A DNA stretch of 64,000 nucleotides from Neonectria sp. B-13. Its lineage: Eukaryota > Ascomycota > Sordariomycetes > Hypocreales > Nectriaceae. The translations under genes and the position numbers were made by a program. Shown piece by piece: positions 34,066 through 45,272 of this stretch (the first letter of the stretch is position 1; the number at the start of each line of letters is the position of its first letter). The notes below the pieces were generated by a model. That model was not told the origin of the DNA. It was given only the letters and a program-made list of their open reading frames with translations, and did no database searches. The stretch covers positions 3,227,378-3,291,377 of the forward strand of contig NOKP01000002.1 in NCBI GenBank assembly GCA_002682825.1, written 5' to 3'.

Positions 34066-35987
34066 TCAGAAGGTGCTGGCCGCCAGTCGACTCGCTGCAT
34101 TTCTGGCATCCACCCGATCCTCGTCGTCCTCCTCGTTCACACCTTTGAGGCCACCTGCGCGGGCGCCCGCACCCTGCCGTCCCTGGGCCACCTCGGGACT
34201 CTCTTCGCTTTCCGCCTCCTCCGAGACCTTGCTCATGAAGCTGCTCGACACGCTGCGGTTGGTGGCGTCCGAGCGACGCGGAACGCCGCTCCAGGCATCG
34301 CCCTTGGGGCCCTGGCTGGCAGCGAGGCTCGAGCGTCGCACGGTGGGGTGCGCCTCTCGGCCAAGGCGGCTCAGACCGCCCGAGGCATCGATCGATCGAA
34401 TATCAGGCCGAACGGTCTCGAGGACGGATAGGGTTCTTCGTTCCGCCTCGATCTCGCGGAGCACATACTCCCGGATGCTCATGCGCAGGTCAGCCGCGGT
34501 CCTTGAGAACCACTTGCGACGCTCCTGGACCAAGTTTTGGGTGACGCGGTTGGTCTTGTTGAACAAGTAAGTCTCATGCTGACGGGCTTCGTCGAGCGAG
34601 GAGATGGCCTCGTCGACTTTCTCACGCCGAACACTGGAGCTAGCCTTCAGACGGTCGGCGGCATTCAACTTGCTTCGAGTGGCCTCTTGCGCCTGTAGGA
34701 ACTCCCGGATCAGGATCTGGCGGTTAGTAAGAGATTCCTTGACGATAAATGCATCCTGTGAATGGTGCTGGAATGGGTCGCCAAGCGTCGTAGCCTCGGC
34801 AGTTGCCTGGGCAGCATGATAGTCACCCACAGCCTGGACGACCTTTCCAAGCTTTCGGTAGGCATTTGCCAGGCCAGGGTGCGGCTCTTGAACGTTCATG
34901 CTTGCGAGTCGAGCGCCGTAGTCTGCTTCGCCGAGACCAAGACCTAGATCTCGTTAGAATACTGCGTAAAGATATATCCAAAGTTGAGGACCACACACCT
35001 CTTCGTGCCTTGACTAGCTTGTCAACCTTGTGGCCAGCGTCCATGGTACCGAGATAGAACAGCTTAACAGTCGGTCGCGCATCCGCAAGCTCAGGGGTAT
35101 CATCGGGTGGGGGAGCAAACTGCTTCAGGATCTTTCTGCGAACGCCAGTTGCTGGCTGCTTTCTCTTGACCATGGGGCTGTAACCGAAGTCGCTCTCTAC
35201 AAAGAGCACCAACTCGTCGTCCCTCATCAACACTTCATTGGTGCAGACATAGTTGAGCCACCGTTGCATCAATGCCTTGACGCGGGCCTCGTCCTCGTCC
35301 GTACCTGCTCCGGCCGAGGTCAAAGGAGGAGGAACCGCAGGAACAAGCGCCTCCGGGTTGGCGGATATCAGGTGATCGGCGAGCTTGATAAATTCGGAGT
35401 GTAGTCGTCGAACATCTCGGAACTGCGTAGTGCGGAACCGTGGGATATTGGTCTAGGGACTGTTAGCAGGGAGATCAACGAGAAGACAGATGCGATCGTA
35501 CGTGAACGTCGAACCGCAGGATAGGGTCCTTCTTGCCGGTTCGCTCCAGCCCTGTGATCTTGGCTTGAAGTCGGAACTGTGATTGAGTCGACTTGGGGTT
35601 GTGCTGGTCATGACCCTGCTGCGACTCGGTCCCAAGGGGCTGGCCCTGGTGTTCAGCCGGAATGGGAGCTCCTTGCTGACGTTGCTGTTGGGCGGGCGGG
35701 GGTTGAGGCGCGGCGGCTGTATCGGGCTCGGACGGGTTCAGAGTGTCCCCCTCTGTTCCGGATTCCGTGGTAGCGGTGCTCGGTCTTTGGAGGGCATCAA
35801 CATCCGGTGCCGAAGGGTCCCGGGCGAGGCCATTCGAGGCCTGCGCGGTGTAGGGAAAAGGCGGAGGATCGCCTGAGACGGGGCTGAAGGTGGCTGCGTT
35901 TCGCGCGGGAGACGATGCCGGCGAGTTGCCCCAGGGAGAGGCGCCGGCCGGGTCGTCGGTGTCGTGAATTGTCGAGCTGTAATCCAT
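34066..35987 (-). CDS. VPS17: Vps17-like sorting nexin (retromer)
   Basis: Three exons: 35987-35502, 35452-34999 and 34943-34066, giving 605 aa. Vps17 pairs with Vps5 in the membrane-bending half of the retromer and recycles cargo from endosomes to the Golgi. The first 130 residues are Pro/Ser/Gln-rich and disordered. A PX domain follows: RLQAKITGLERTGKKDPILRF, then IPRFRTTQFRDVRRLHSEF after intron 1, to RWLNYVCTNEVL and LFVESDFGYSP. The C-terminal half is a long BAR-type coiled coil (NAYRKLGKVVQAVGDYHAAQA, AFIVKESLTNRQILIREFLQAQ, VTQNLVQERRKWFSRTAADL). It ends with a charged tail. Introns are 49 and 55 bp; joined codons give RRGLGLGEADYG, as in relatives. It shares a promoter region of about 585 bp with divergent BCP1. 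Confidence 0.9.
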
Positions 35988-36572
35988 CGTGGGCGGTGAT
36001 GCGATGGCAGTTAATGGTCGAGTTTATGAGTCGAGGATGGCTGGGAGGCGGATGACGTTGCGCCCGAGTCGGCAGGCACGGAGCTCAGTTCAGGGTGGAG
36101 TATCCGGGCAATGGCAAGAAGGAAGACGTTTAGGCCGCGCACACGCCTACCATGGCGATGAAGCGTGCAAATCGATGAGAGGAGAGGATAATGCCAGGGC
36201 GCTGTTCTCTGTGTGTCTCAACTACTCGTAGTGGGTGGCTCGTCGCTGACGCAAGTTGGCTCAGGCTGCTGCGTTCGGTCGACGACCTTCCCCGTCTCCT
36301 CATTCCATTCCTTAATTGGGGGTGGAGCTTGGTATTGGCTGTACTGCCGCGGCTTATCGCGCTTGTATTTGCCGCGCTGCTGCCTCTTATCAGGCCCGAA
36401 TCGGGCTAGTGAGGGGCAGTGGGCAAAATTTATGCAGATTGTTGACGGTCTACTTTGCATTGACGCTGATGGCGACCTCGACTTCTTCACTTTGACATTT
36501 TGGCGAAATCCCATTTCTGTACCCTACCAGATCTCCCACAGCTGTCTTATTTCTACACCTTCACACCTCAAC
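35988..36572. other. Divergent promoter VPS17 / BCP1
   Basis: 585 bp between the two start codons, which must serve both genes. No clear TATA box. Confidence 0.6.
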
Positions 36573-37489
36573 ATGGGTAAGAAGAGAGCAAGAGAGGCCG
36601 ATGGTGCCCCGCCCGCCGACAACTCCGTGGACAAGATGGACGAAGACAGCTCCGATGAGGAGGTGAGTGCGGTTGGCAGCAGGGCACATGCGCTTCTCGA
36701 CTAATCAGGGGCCAAAAGGACTTCGACATGGTGAACGTGGAGTTTGAGTGGTTCAACTACGACCCGGAGGTCGACTTCCATGGTGTCAAAACCCTGCTGC
36801 GACAACTCTTCGACGTCGATGCCTCTTTGTTCAACATGTCCGCCCTCGCCGACCTCGTGCTCTCCCAGCCAACCATCGGCTCGACAATCAAGGTCGACGG
36901 AAAGGCCATGGATGCGTATGCGATGCTCACAGCCCTCAATACGTTTGTCCACCGGGAAAAGGAACCCATGAAGGACGTCCTCAAATATCTGGTGGAGAAG
37001 GCGCAGACCAACCCTTCACTGGCTGCCATCCCCGAGCTGGTAAAGGCTGGCAAGCACATTGGCCTAGTCTTCTCGGAGCGCCTCATCAACATGCCCTCCG
37101 AGCTGGCGCCCCCTCTGTATTCCATGTTGATCGACGAGGTCGAGGCGGCCGTGGAAGACAAGGAGCCCTACGAGTTTTCCCACTACCTGATCCTGTCGAA
37201 GACGTATCAGGAGCTCGCGTCCAAGATAGACGTCGAGGGCCAGAAGCGCAAGAAGGCCAGGGAGGAGGCCGAGGTTTACTACTTCCACGCCGAGGACGAA
37301 GTGCTGCAGAAGCACGCAGTGGCGTACGGCGCCTTCAACTACACAAAAGAGGACGAGGTGGTGGCGGACAGCAAGCGGGCATTCCAAGAGCTGGGCGTTA
37401 AGGCACAGGGGCACTTGATTCTCATCGAGGCGGGCAAGTTCCAGGGGGCAATCAAGGCCGTTAATGATTATTTGAGTGCTCCTCAATAA
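36573..37489 (+). CDS. BCP1: Bcp1/BCCIP-family protein
   Basis: Two exons: 36573-36662 and 36719-37489, giving 286 aa. Bcp1 acts in the nucleus as a chaperone and transport factor; yeast Bcp1 binds Rpl23 and aids Mss4 export. Exon 1 is a basic then acidic tail ([19 protein letters not shown]). Exon 2 contains the BCCIP domain: [29 protein letters not shown]-like [32 protein letters not shown] and [14 protein letters not shown]. The C-terminal half has [16 protein letters not shown]. The 56-bp intron starts GTGAGT and ends AAAAG. Its TAA stop lies 6 bp from the end of the convergent chorismate mutase gene. Confidence 0.93.
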
Positions 37490-37495
37490 ATGACA

Positions 37496-38458
37496 TCAAG
37501 GGGCGGGCTCCAACCGCTGCATCAAGTACTCCACCTCCACCTCCTTGGTCAAAGGAATAACGAAGTCTTGGTACATTGACACCACAGCGTCGACGTTGAT
37601 CTTGGCGTGGCCATCGGTGCCGTCTGGGATGGAGGGGTCCCGTCCGTAGGTCAGGGCCTTGAGGCGGAGACGCTCGAGGACCTTCTTTTCCACCGCGGCG
37701 TTGGTGATGGACTCGGCAATGCCCTCCCGGTCCTCAGCCTTGATGAGACGGATGTATGTTTGCTCGTCTGATCGGAACTTGGACTCGGCGACGAACTTGC
37801 CGAAGTGGATCCTACGGGAAAGGGCCTGCAGACAAGCAATATCGCAAGTCGCGGTCGAGCCGTAGTTTTCCTGCGACTCTCCACGCTCCTCGCGACCGAA
37901 GTCGGGGCACACGGCGGGGAGGAACTTTTCGACGTAGAACTTCTTGATCTTGTCGTTGACGTTGACGTCGTTGTCGTAGAGAATTTTAGGGTAGTTGAGC
38001 GGCTTGAGGAGTGGCTTCTGCAGGGCGTCAGGGAAGAAGGGATATTCGTCGGGGGACTCGAAGCGGCGGATCAGAGACTGCAGCTTCTCCTGTTCGCGGA
38101 AGTACCAGTCCAGGAAGCTGTGGTCGCCGTCAGGCAGGTCCAGGGTGCCAGGCGCGTAGATTTTCTAAACATAGTTGAAGGGCGACGGTCAGTCAGTTGA
38201 GCAGAACCAGGGACGCTGCGGCGGCAGGGGGTCGCATGAGCGCAGGGCCCCTCTAACTTACGCTGTTCAAAGCAAACTGCACGCGCTCAATGAGATGGAA
38301 GGTGATGGTATCCTCGAGACGGCTATGCGGGTTAGCATCGTCGGCATCGGACGCCTGGAGTCTCGGGGTTGGCGGGCGAAAGCGTACATGAGCTGGAAGC
38401 GGATGCGGTCCAGATCCAGGGCGTGAGCGGCATCGGCCATGTCGATGACAGAATCCAT
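37496..38458 (-). CDS. ARO7: Chorismate mutase (AroQ, fungal type)
   Basis: Three exons: 38458-38388, 38322-38262 and 38164-37496, giving 266 aa. It converts chorismate to prephenate for Phe and Tyr synthesis. The start [24 protein letters not shown] is the usual first helix. [20 protein letters not shown] follows in the small exon 2. Exon 3 has [61 protein letters not shown] and the C-terminus [17 protein letters not shown]. These are all-helical active-site and allosteric segments of the yeast-type enzyme, inhibited by Tyr and activated by Trp in relatives. Introns are 65 and 97 bp, and phases agree. The frame is open upstream of 38458, but that part is a His/Pro-rich low-complexity run, so 38458 is preferred. 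Confidence 0.95.
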
Positions 38459-39246
38459 GCTCGTCTTCTCGGCAACCAATTGGGGGTTGTCGGGGTCGGT
38501 TTGAGACACTTCGGGTCGTCTGGGGACGTCGATGGAATGTTGCGACTCGGAGGGGAGGGTTTGGGCGGGCCTGAAGAGCAGTTGGGTTGCTGGCGGGATG
38601 GGTTGTGGTGATTGTGATTGCGGAGGTGGAGGTGGATGTGGATGTGGATGTGGACAAGCGCATTCGGGAGTTGAGTCAATGCCCAAGACTCAATTCAATG
38701 CGGGCGGCAGTCGAGGCCGCAATTCAGCCCGTGCCCACGCAAAAATGTTGCTTTGCAAGCGTAAGCAAGCGTGGAGGGGGGCGAGGGGTAGTCCGTGCTC
38801 CTCATCCTTACAGGGCTCGTTAAGGCAGTGTTCCAGGCCACTCCCAGAGCTGTTCCAGGGCTGCTACTTAGGTTCGTACAGGGCGGGCAGCCACTGATTC
38901 CAGCATGGGAAAACCCCCGGCGATAACTGTCCAGCAGCCACACACACACGCCGCAACCCCCCCGAGCCAATCACAACGCCGCCTACACCTACCTAATCCG
39001 TCCCCCATCCCGTTCCCAAGGCGTAGGATGCCTGGCCTGGCCACATTAGCGCCTCGGTCAAAGCTGGCCGCAGCACAAGGTCCAAGTCCCAAGGTAATCC
39101 CAGCGCGCGTCATGGCAAACTCCTCGCCAAACTGCCAAATCCAAATCTTCGACCTTCTCACCCCAAACCTCTCCGTCTTCGCTCCCCCAACGGCCCGCCT
39201 CCCACTCCACAACCCTCAGGCTCTGCGTCCCTGCAGTCGCCCGGCC
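38459..39246. other. Divergent promoter ARO7 / MDV1
   Basis: About 790 bp between start codons. It includes a GTGGAT repeat at about 38628-38654. The MDV1 frame stays open from 38905, so part of this could be coding if an upstream ATG is used. Confidence 0.5.
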
Positions 39247-41452
39247 ATGGCTGAAGCAGACACCAACTATGGCTTCCCCGACGACATGGGCGGCGACGAC
39301 GACCAGTCCATCGTCTCGGTATGTCGCTCCCTGTCTCTGCGTGGATCTCGGTGGCTCTCTCTCTGGCTCTCCCTGGCTTCCTCCATTGCCACGCCGTGCC
39401 GCCTCCCACCATCTCGTACCCCCTCGTCATCACACAGTGCCGTGTAGGCTGACTGGAAGCAGACTCGCGGGCTCGAGGCTTTTAGCCGCAAGGTCACCAC
39501 CACCGCCAGCCATCTGATAGGTCCCAATGCCGACGCCGCCGCCCTTCACTACCAGTCCGCATTGGCCGAGGTTCACAAGCAGATGAAGCGGCCCACGGTC
39601 CAGCGAAGCATGTTCTCAATGGCCAGGACGACCCCAACCGATCTCATGCGCTCCAAGCTCTCCTCCCACGAGATCCGCCACCGTGCCTTGACCTATCTCC
39701 CCGACGAGCTGCTCGCTAATATCCCCGACCACGACAACGCATACTCACTTTTTCAAGGCTTCCAGGCAAGCTTCCCGGAGCTGACCGAGGAGGGCAAGAA
39801 GTTCCGCCGCAGAGTCTCTCGCGGGCGCAAGATGCTCGAGGATACAGAGGCGACACCGGGGAGCACGAAGCGGCTCGGGCAGCTGAAGAAGGAGAGGGCC
39901 GCCATGATGCATGAATTTGGGCTCTTGGGCACCCGGAAAAGTATGGCCAGCTACGAAATCCGGGAAATCGACAACAAGATCTCCAACCTGCACGGCATGC
40001 GCATGATAATTCTGGACCGGCTGGCTGCGCTGGAGCAGGACGAGGCTTTGCTAGAACATGACAGTAGGTGCGAGTGGCTGCAGCCATAAGACCCGAAGCT
40101 AACCTCGGCAGTCGTCGATATGGAAACACGGATAGAAGAAGCCCAGGTCCTGGTCGATGAGGCAGAGGAAATCGCACTGAACACGCTTACGAAGGAGGAG
40201 CAGGACCTCGTCGGCGATGTCGATAACAACGATGCCGAGTTCATGTCGCAGTCCGTCTATCAGAAACTCCCGACATCGGCGGGCAGCACCCCTTCCCGGA
40301 AAGCGAAGAAGGTGCACCGAAAGAAGTCTATGCCAATACTACATGAACATTTCGAGCCAGGATCCAACATTCGCGAGATCCGCGCGCACAAGGATACCAT
40401 CACGGCAATGGATTTCGACGCCCCCTTTGGAACCATGGTCACGGCCGCCCTCGACGACACCGTTCGGGTCTGGGACCTGAATGCCGGCAGGTGTATGGGC
40501 TTCCTGGAGGGCCATACGGCATCAGTGCGCACCCTGCAGGTTGAGGACAACATTCTGGCGACAGGATCCATGGATGCAACCATCAAGCTCTGGGATCTCA
40601 GCAGGGCGCAATACGACCCTCACGGTGGCCTCGGGAAGGATGAGGATGAGGACGCCATTGCTTTCGGAACTGACGACCATATTGATCCTCCCGCAGGCAG
40701 CATGGCCGACTGTCCGCTCTTTACACTGGAGGCACACGTGGATGAAATCACGGCAATTCACTTCCGTGGAGACGTTTTGGTATCTGGCTCCGCAGACAAG
40801 ACGATCCGCCATTGGGATTTGGAGAAGGGCCGATGTGTACAAACATTGGACGTAATGTGGGCAGCCGCCGCTACACTGGGCAACAACGAGAGCACTTGGA
40901 GGCCGACTGGGCGATCCCAATCCAGCTCAGCAGACTTTGTGGGATCCCTGCAGGTGTTTGAAACAGCCCTCGCGTGCGGCACTGCCGACGGTATGGTCCG
41001 ACTCTGGGATCTTCGAAGCGGACAGGTCCATCGAAGTCTAGTTGGGCACACGGACGCGGTGACGTGCTTGCAGTTTGACGATGTCCACTTGGTCACAGGA
41101 AGCGCGGACAGAAGCATTAGAGTATGTGTCTCTAAACCTTGTGGTGTTGGAGTCTTGTGAGCTAACTTTGAGCCAGATATGGGATCTCCGGACAGGATCC
41201 ATCTACGACGCTTATGCGTACGACAACCCCGTCACTAGCATGATGTTTGATACACGAAGAATTGTAAGTGCGGCGGGCGAGGACGTGGTCAAGGTGTATG
41301 ATAAGGTCGAGGGTCGACAATGGGACTGCGGCGCTGGCATCACCGCAGCCGAGGAGGGCAAGACTCCGGCCATTGTGGAGCGTGTACGTGTACATGATGG
41401 ATATCTAGTAGAGGGCAGGCGGGACGGCACTGTCGGGATATGGACAAGTTAA
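39247..41452 (+). CDS. MDV1: Mitochondrial fission WD40 adaptor (Mdv1/Caf4-like)
   Basis: Four exons: 39247-39318, 39448-40063, 40112-41121 and 41177-41452, giving 657 aa. The protein bridges Fis1 and the dynamin Dnm1 on the mitochondrial outer membrane. The N-terminal part includes [17 protein letters not shown] and [21 protein letters not shown], as in filamentous-fungal Mdv1. A coiled coil spans about residues 165-270, and [10 protein letters not shown] and a basic stretch ([12 protein letters not shown]) follow. At least six WD40 repeats run from about residue 310 to the end ([59 protein letters not shown]). The final repeat spans intron 3. Introns are 129, 48 and 55 bp. In-frame ATGs upstream (38905, about 39112) make the exact start uncertain. 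Confidence 0.92.
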
Positions 41453-41956
41453 AGAGCATATGTAAGATGTAAAATTCACTCAAAGCGATTTGAACATCTG
41501 AGGCGCTCTGTAGGGTGCGCATGTGGCATGCCATGCGTCGAGATTAGAGTGGCCAAGGAGAGCCGGTATAGGGTGAGCGTTGTTTATTATCTCCAGCGCC
41601 TCAACAAGAAATAAACCGCAAACCCGGTCTCGGGACCTTTGCTGGGATTTAGCTTAAAATAAGACAATCACCGGGGTTTTCATGGGTTCATTCAAATCGA
41701 GTTTGTGAAATAAGGGTGGTCTATACTTGTTGGTGGGTCGTTCTAAGTTACAAAAATATCGTATGGTGGTGGTCTTACAACTTCCATTTGACAGCAACAA
41801 CCCTCCTAACACTAAACAAAGTCAACAAAAACGTCGGCTTTGGGGGATCAAGTGATGCCTGTCACCGATCATAGACTGCAGGCCACATAATACAGTGCGA
41901 CCTCGTCACTCAGCGCATAAACCCGCGGGTCTGTTAGCGAGGCGCCGCATTGAAGC
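41453..41956. other. Spacer MDV1 / JmjC gene
   Basis: About 500 bp with the MDV1 3' UTR and the JmjC gene promoter. No other feature seen. Confidence 0.5.
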
Positions 41957-43492
41957 ATGGGGCCTGTCACTCAAGGTCTACTGCTCGCCAGGTACCTAGA
42001 TGCGGCTCATGCACTTGCTGAACCGTCACATCACCGTCCGGGGAATACACCGGGGAGACTCCCCGCACGCAAGAACAGCGAAGAAGACTCTCAGGAGAAC
42101 AGCAAAGCTTCCCAGGAGGGGCACGATGTGCGGGATCCGACTGTAGTGGCCGTCACGGAGCTGCTTTCCCGGGAAGCTCGCGCGCTCATCAAGCTTCACA
42201 ACGCCCTGGCTTCGCATCCCAACGCGGCCCACGGAATAGACGAGGAGCTATTCAAGAAGAGAATAGCGGACCTCGTTTCCATCTCTACGTCCAGGTTCTA
42301 TGCGTACCGCTACGATCTCCTCCCTGCAATCTGGCGCCAGATCTACGCCGATACGCTCATCCTTGAGACGCATCACCTTCTCCTTCGACCGCTCCTCGCC
42401 GCACAAGCCCTCCCGGAAGAGACGCTCGATGCTGTCGTCGACAAGCTCGACAGGGCTCTCATCACGGCCGGCGGAGGTGGCCGGCAGCAGTGGCTCGAGA
42501 AGACGTTGCACATGCTCGAGGATATCTGGACCGGCGCCGAGAAGATCGACGATGAGCGCCCCTCGAAGCGCCAACGGAAAGGCTCGGTGCACCGTCGCAG
42601 CTTCTCCGCCGACGAGCCGTTCGGCAGACCGTCTTTGTCGCCGGAGCGGGCGTGTCCGCGGTATTCGGGATGGACCATGGAGCAGTTTGAGGACTACATG
42701 AACAGTTCCGGAGGGGCGCCGTGGCCCATCGTCCTTACCGACTTGATCGGAGACTGGCCCGCGCTTGCGGACTGTCCGTGGAAGAGCCCGGAGTATCTGC
42801 TGTCGAAGACGTTCGGGGGACGACGTCTAGTTCCCGTCGAGGTTGGGAGGAGCTACGTCGACGATGGCTGGGGCCAGGAGTTGATACAGTTCCGCGAGTT
42901 CCTCACCCGCTACGTCGACAGCGCCAACACCAGTCCTCCATCACCAAGCACACCCGCTGGTCCCACCGGCTATCTCGCCCAGCACAACCTCTTCCAGCAG
43001 ATCCCGTCCCTGCGCAACGACATCCGCGTCCCCGACTTCTGCTGGGTCGACGTCCCCGGCCACCCGCTCTCGGCGTCGCACGACAAGCCGGCCCTCGCCG
43101 TGCCCCAGCTCAACGCCTGGTTTGGCCCGGCGCGCACCATCACGCCGCTGCACACCGACGGCTACCACAACCTGTTGTGCCAGGCCGTCGGCGCAAAGTA
43201 CCTGCGCCTGTATCCGCCCGCCGCCACGCGCCACATGCGCCCGCGCAGCCCGGAGCACGGCGTCGACATGAGCAACACCAGCGCGCGCGATGTCGGCGTG
43301 CTCGAGGGCTGGGATGCGCCGCCGGAGGGTGTCAGCGAGCAGGACGTGCGGCGGATGAGGGAGGAGCTTGAGGGCGTAGAGTACCGGGAGTGTATCCTCG
43401 AGCCCGGGGACACGCTGTTGATACCCATCGGGTGGTGGCATTACGTTCGGAGCTTGAGCGTGAGCTTCAGTGTGAGCTTTTGGTGGAACTAG
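41957..43492 (+). CDS. JmjC-domain 2-oxoglutarate oxygenase, KDM8/JMJD5-like
   Basis: Single exon, 511 aa, ATG at 41957. The N-terminal 200 residues are helical (LLSREARALIKLHNALASHP, FYAYRYDLLPAIWRQIYADTLIL), as in the JMJD5 N-terminal region. The JmjC domain begins WPIVLTDLIGDWPAL and has YLAQHNLFQQIPSLRNDI. The Fe(II) triad is visible: His399 and Asp401 in PLHTDGYHN, and His495 in IGWWHYVRSLS. A conserved C-terminus SVSFWWN closes it. Animal KDM8 is a nuclear arginine hydroxylase with disputed histone activity; the fungal substrate is unknown. The gene is intronless, unusual among its neighbours. It is convergent with the MIT-domain gene, 232 bp between stops. Confidence 0.88.
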   Translation: MGPVTQGLLLARYLDAAHALAEPSHHRPGNTPGRLPARKNSEEDSQENSKASQEGHDVRDPTVVAVTELLSREARALIKLHNALASHPNAAHGIDEELFKKRIADLVSISTSRFYAYRYDLLPAIWRQIYADTLILETHHLLLRPLLAAQALPEETLDAVVDKLDRALITAGGGGRQQWLEKTLHMLEDIWTGAEKIDDERPSKRQRKGSVHRRSFSADEPFGRPSLSPERACPRYSGWTMEQFEDYMNSSGGAPWPIVLTDLIGDWPALADCPWKSPEYLLSKTFGGRRLVPVEVGRSYVDDGWGQELIQFREFLTRYVDSANTSPPSPSTPAGPTGYLAQHNLFQQIPSLRNDIRVPDFCWVDVPGHPLSASHDKPALAVPQLNAWFGPARTITPLHTDGYHNLLCQAVGAKYLRLYPPAATRHMRPRSPEHGVDMSNTSARDVGVLEGWDAPPEGVSEQDVRRMREELEGVEYRECILEPGDTLLIPIGWWHYVRSLSVSFSVSFWWN

Positions 43493-43724
43493 ACTGGATA
43501 TCCATCCAGCCCTTACAAGGAGTGACGACGGCGAGTGGGATGTGCTGGTTCTTTAGGTCTCTCTCGGGATAACAATAAGCTTGACGTTGTGTGCCATGTG
43601 TTTGCCAGAAGGACACCACACGCAAGATGGAAGCACATATCCTTGAGCCGCAAACAAAATACGGTGACTATTCGTGACCAGCAACTGATTCAAAACAAGT
43701 ACAAGTGAGATCCCAACCCAAAAC

Positions 43725-45272
43725 TCATCCCTGCCCGGAAGCCGCCGCAGCGTCCTCCACACTATCACCCGCACCTTGAGCCTCCCTGCGTGCCTTGGCC
43801 CCAGCCTTCAGCACTTCCCACTTATCGCGGTACTTCTCCAGTGTCTTCTGCATCTTTCTGTTGTCTTTCTCCAGCCGTTCCATCTGCTTCGCCGCGGCCG
43901 ATAGTTGCTCCTCCATCTCCTGATTCTTCTTGCGAACAGCCTCATCGCTGGTTTTGCTGACTGCGGTGGGGGACCCAGGGCGCATCAGGCGGTAGCTCTC
44001 GGCGAGGGCCATAGCAGAGTTCTGAGCACTTGCTTCAAAGGCGTGAAGGCGCTTGGTGAGTTTGTCGAGCATGTCTTTCAGTGACTTGTTTTCCGTGTAT
44101 AGTTCTTCGATGGTGTTGTTGAGCTCCCTATCAGTGTTGGCACGGCCGATACGGCGCTTGGCTCCAGGGGAAAGGGGGGCAGGGGCTTCCCGGGCATCAA
44201 CAAAGTCATCGTCATCATCTTCGGGGACATGGAGAAGTTCGGTGTGCGAAGAGGCCTCGAGACGCCGCTTCTCCTTCTCGGCAAAGCTCAGGATATTGGC
44301 ATAAGACATGGTGTGGCCCGTCGTGGGAACAACATAAAACGAATCATTGGGGCCATGCCCCTCCCTGGCTAGGGCCTGCATAGTGGCTCTCGAGTAGATC
44401 TTGGACAGGTCTGGTTCTAGGATCTTGGATGGTGAGGCCTTGAGGTGGCTACGCTTGGTGGGCGATGTCTCGGGGGTTTCTGGTTGCTCCGGCGGTGCCG
44501 ACTCCTCCTGGATCAGGGGCAGTCCGGCAAAGGCTAGGGGAGCTGAGATCTTGTTGATCAAGCTTCCGAAGGTGTTGTAAAACCTGGTGTATCCTCCATC
44601 ATCGGTAGACGCGGGGGCGGCATCTGGCCGTGGGGACGCAGTGGACTTTCCGTGGCTTTCAGACCGTTGCTGGGATGGAACTGGAGGGACCCATGTGGGC
44701 TTTCCAGGCTGATGATCGATGATATTTTGCATCTTGGCCTTAGGTCCATGTTGACGAGAGAGCGCATCGACGTTGCCGGGTGCCTGGTCGTTGGAGACAC
44801 TGGGAGCGAGCGGCTGACCTCTATACTTGGATCGGATACCTCTGGCCGTGGCCAGGTTGCTTGCGATGGACGACGACATCTCGCGGGAGGCATAGCGGCG
44901 CTGTGTAGGCGGGCTCAGCTTCTGCGCCGCCCTGGACACTGCAGAGTCGGCCGTCGACTCTTTCTTGGTATGGGCATCCTGGCTGGTAGAGGGATCTTTG
45001 TCGGAGGCCTTCTCGTTCTGGTCGGCATCGCTCGACTGCGAACTCGGCTCGCTGGGGAGCTTGAGGATCTCGGCAAGCTTTCGGTGGTGCTCCTCGAGGA
45101 GCTTTAGGGTGCGGAGGGCCTCGACGCTGGAGGTGGACCTGGCGGCGTGGGCGAACTCGCCGGCGGCCTGTGTGTGCTCGTTGATCGCGACGACGGTGTC
45201 GGAGGAGTGGCGGGTTGCGACAGCCGCGGCGCGCGCATGGTCGTGCGCCTTTATGAGCGGCGCGGAATCCAT
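43725..45272 (-). CDS. MIT-like/coiled-coil protein, possible Atg38/NRBF2 homologue
   Basis: Single exon, 515 aa. Residues about 5-75 form a predicted three-helix MIT-type bundle: LIKAHDHARAAAVAT, INEHTQAAGEFAHAARST and EALRTLKLLEEHHRKLAEIL. Alignment by eye to the NRBF2 N-terminus is good (AH..R, EAI..H..AA). The middle is Ser/Pro/Lys-rich and disordered. NTIEELYTENKSLKDMLDKLTKRL and a second coiled coil (KNQEMEEQLSAAAKQMERLEKDNRKMQ) follow near the C-terminus. MIT plus coiled coil is the layout of Atg38/NRBF2, a subunit of the autophagy PI3-kinase complex I, although this protein is about twice as long as yeast Atg38. That assignment is inference; another MIT scaffold is possible. Confidence 0.6.
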   Translation of the reverse strand: MDSAPLIKAHDHARAAAVATRHSSDTVVAINEHTQAAGEFAHAARSTSSVEALRTLKLLEEHHRKLAEILKLPSEPSSQSSDADQNEKASDKDPSTSQDAHTKKESTADSAVSRAAQKLSPPTQRRYASREMSSSIASNLATARGIRSKYRGQPLAPSVSNDQAPGNVDALSRQHGPKAKMQNIIDHQPGKPTWVPPVPSQQRSESHGKSTASPRPDAAPASTDDGGYTRFYNTFGSLINKISAPLAFAGLPLIQEESAPPEQPETPETSPTKRSHLKASPSKILEPDLSKIYSRATMQALAREGHGPNDSFYVVPTTGHTMSYANILSFAEKEKRRLEASSHTELLHVPEDDDDDFVDAREAPAPLSPGAKRRIGRANTDRELNNTIEELYTENKSLKDMLDKLTKRLHAFEASAQNSAMALAESYRLMRPGSPTAVSKTSDEAVRKKNQEMEEQLSAAAKQMERLEKDNRKMQKTLEKYRDKWEVLKAGAKARREAQGAGDSVEDAAAASGQG

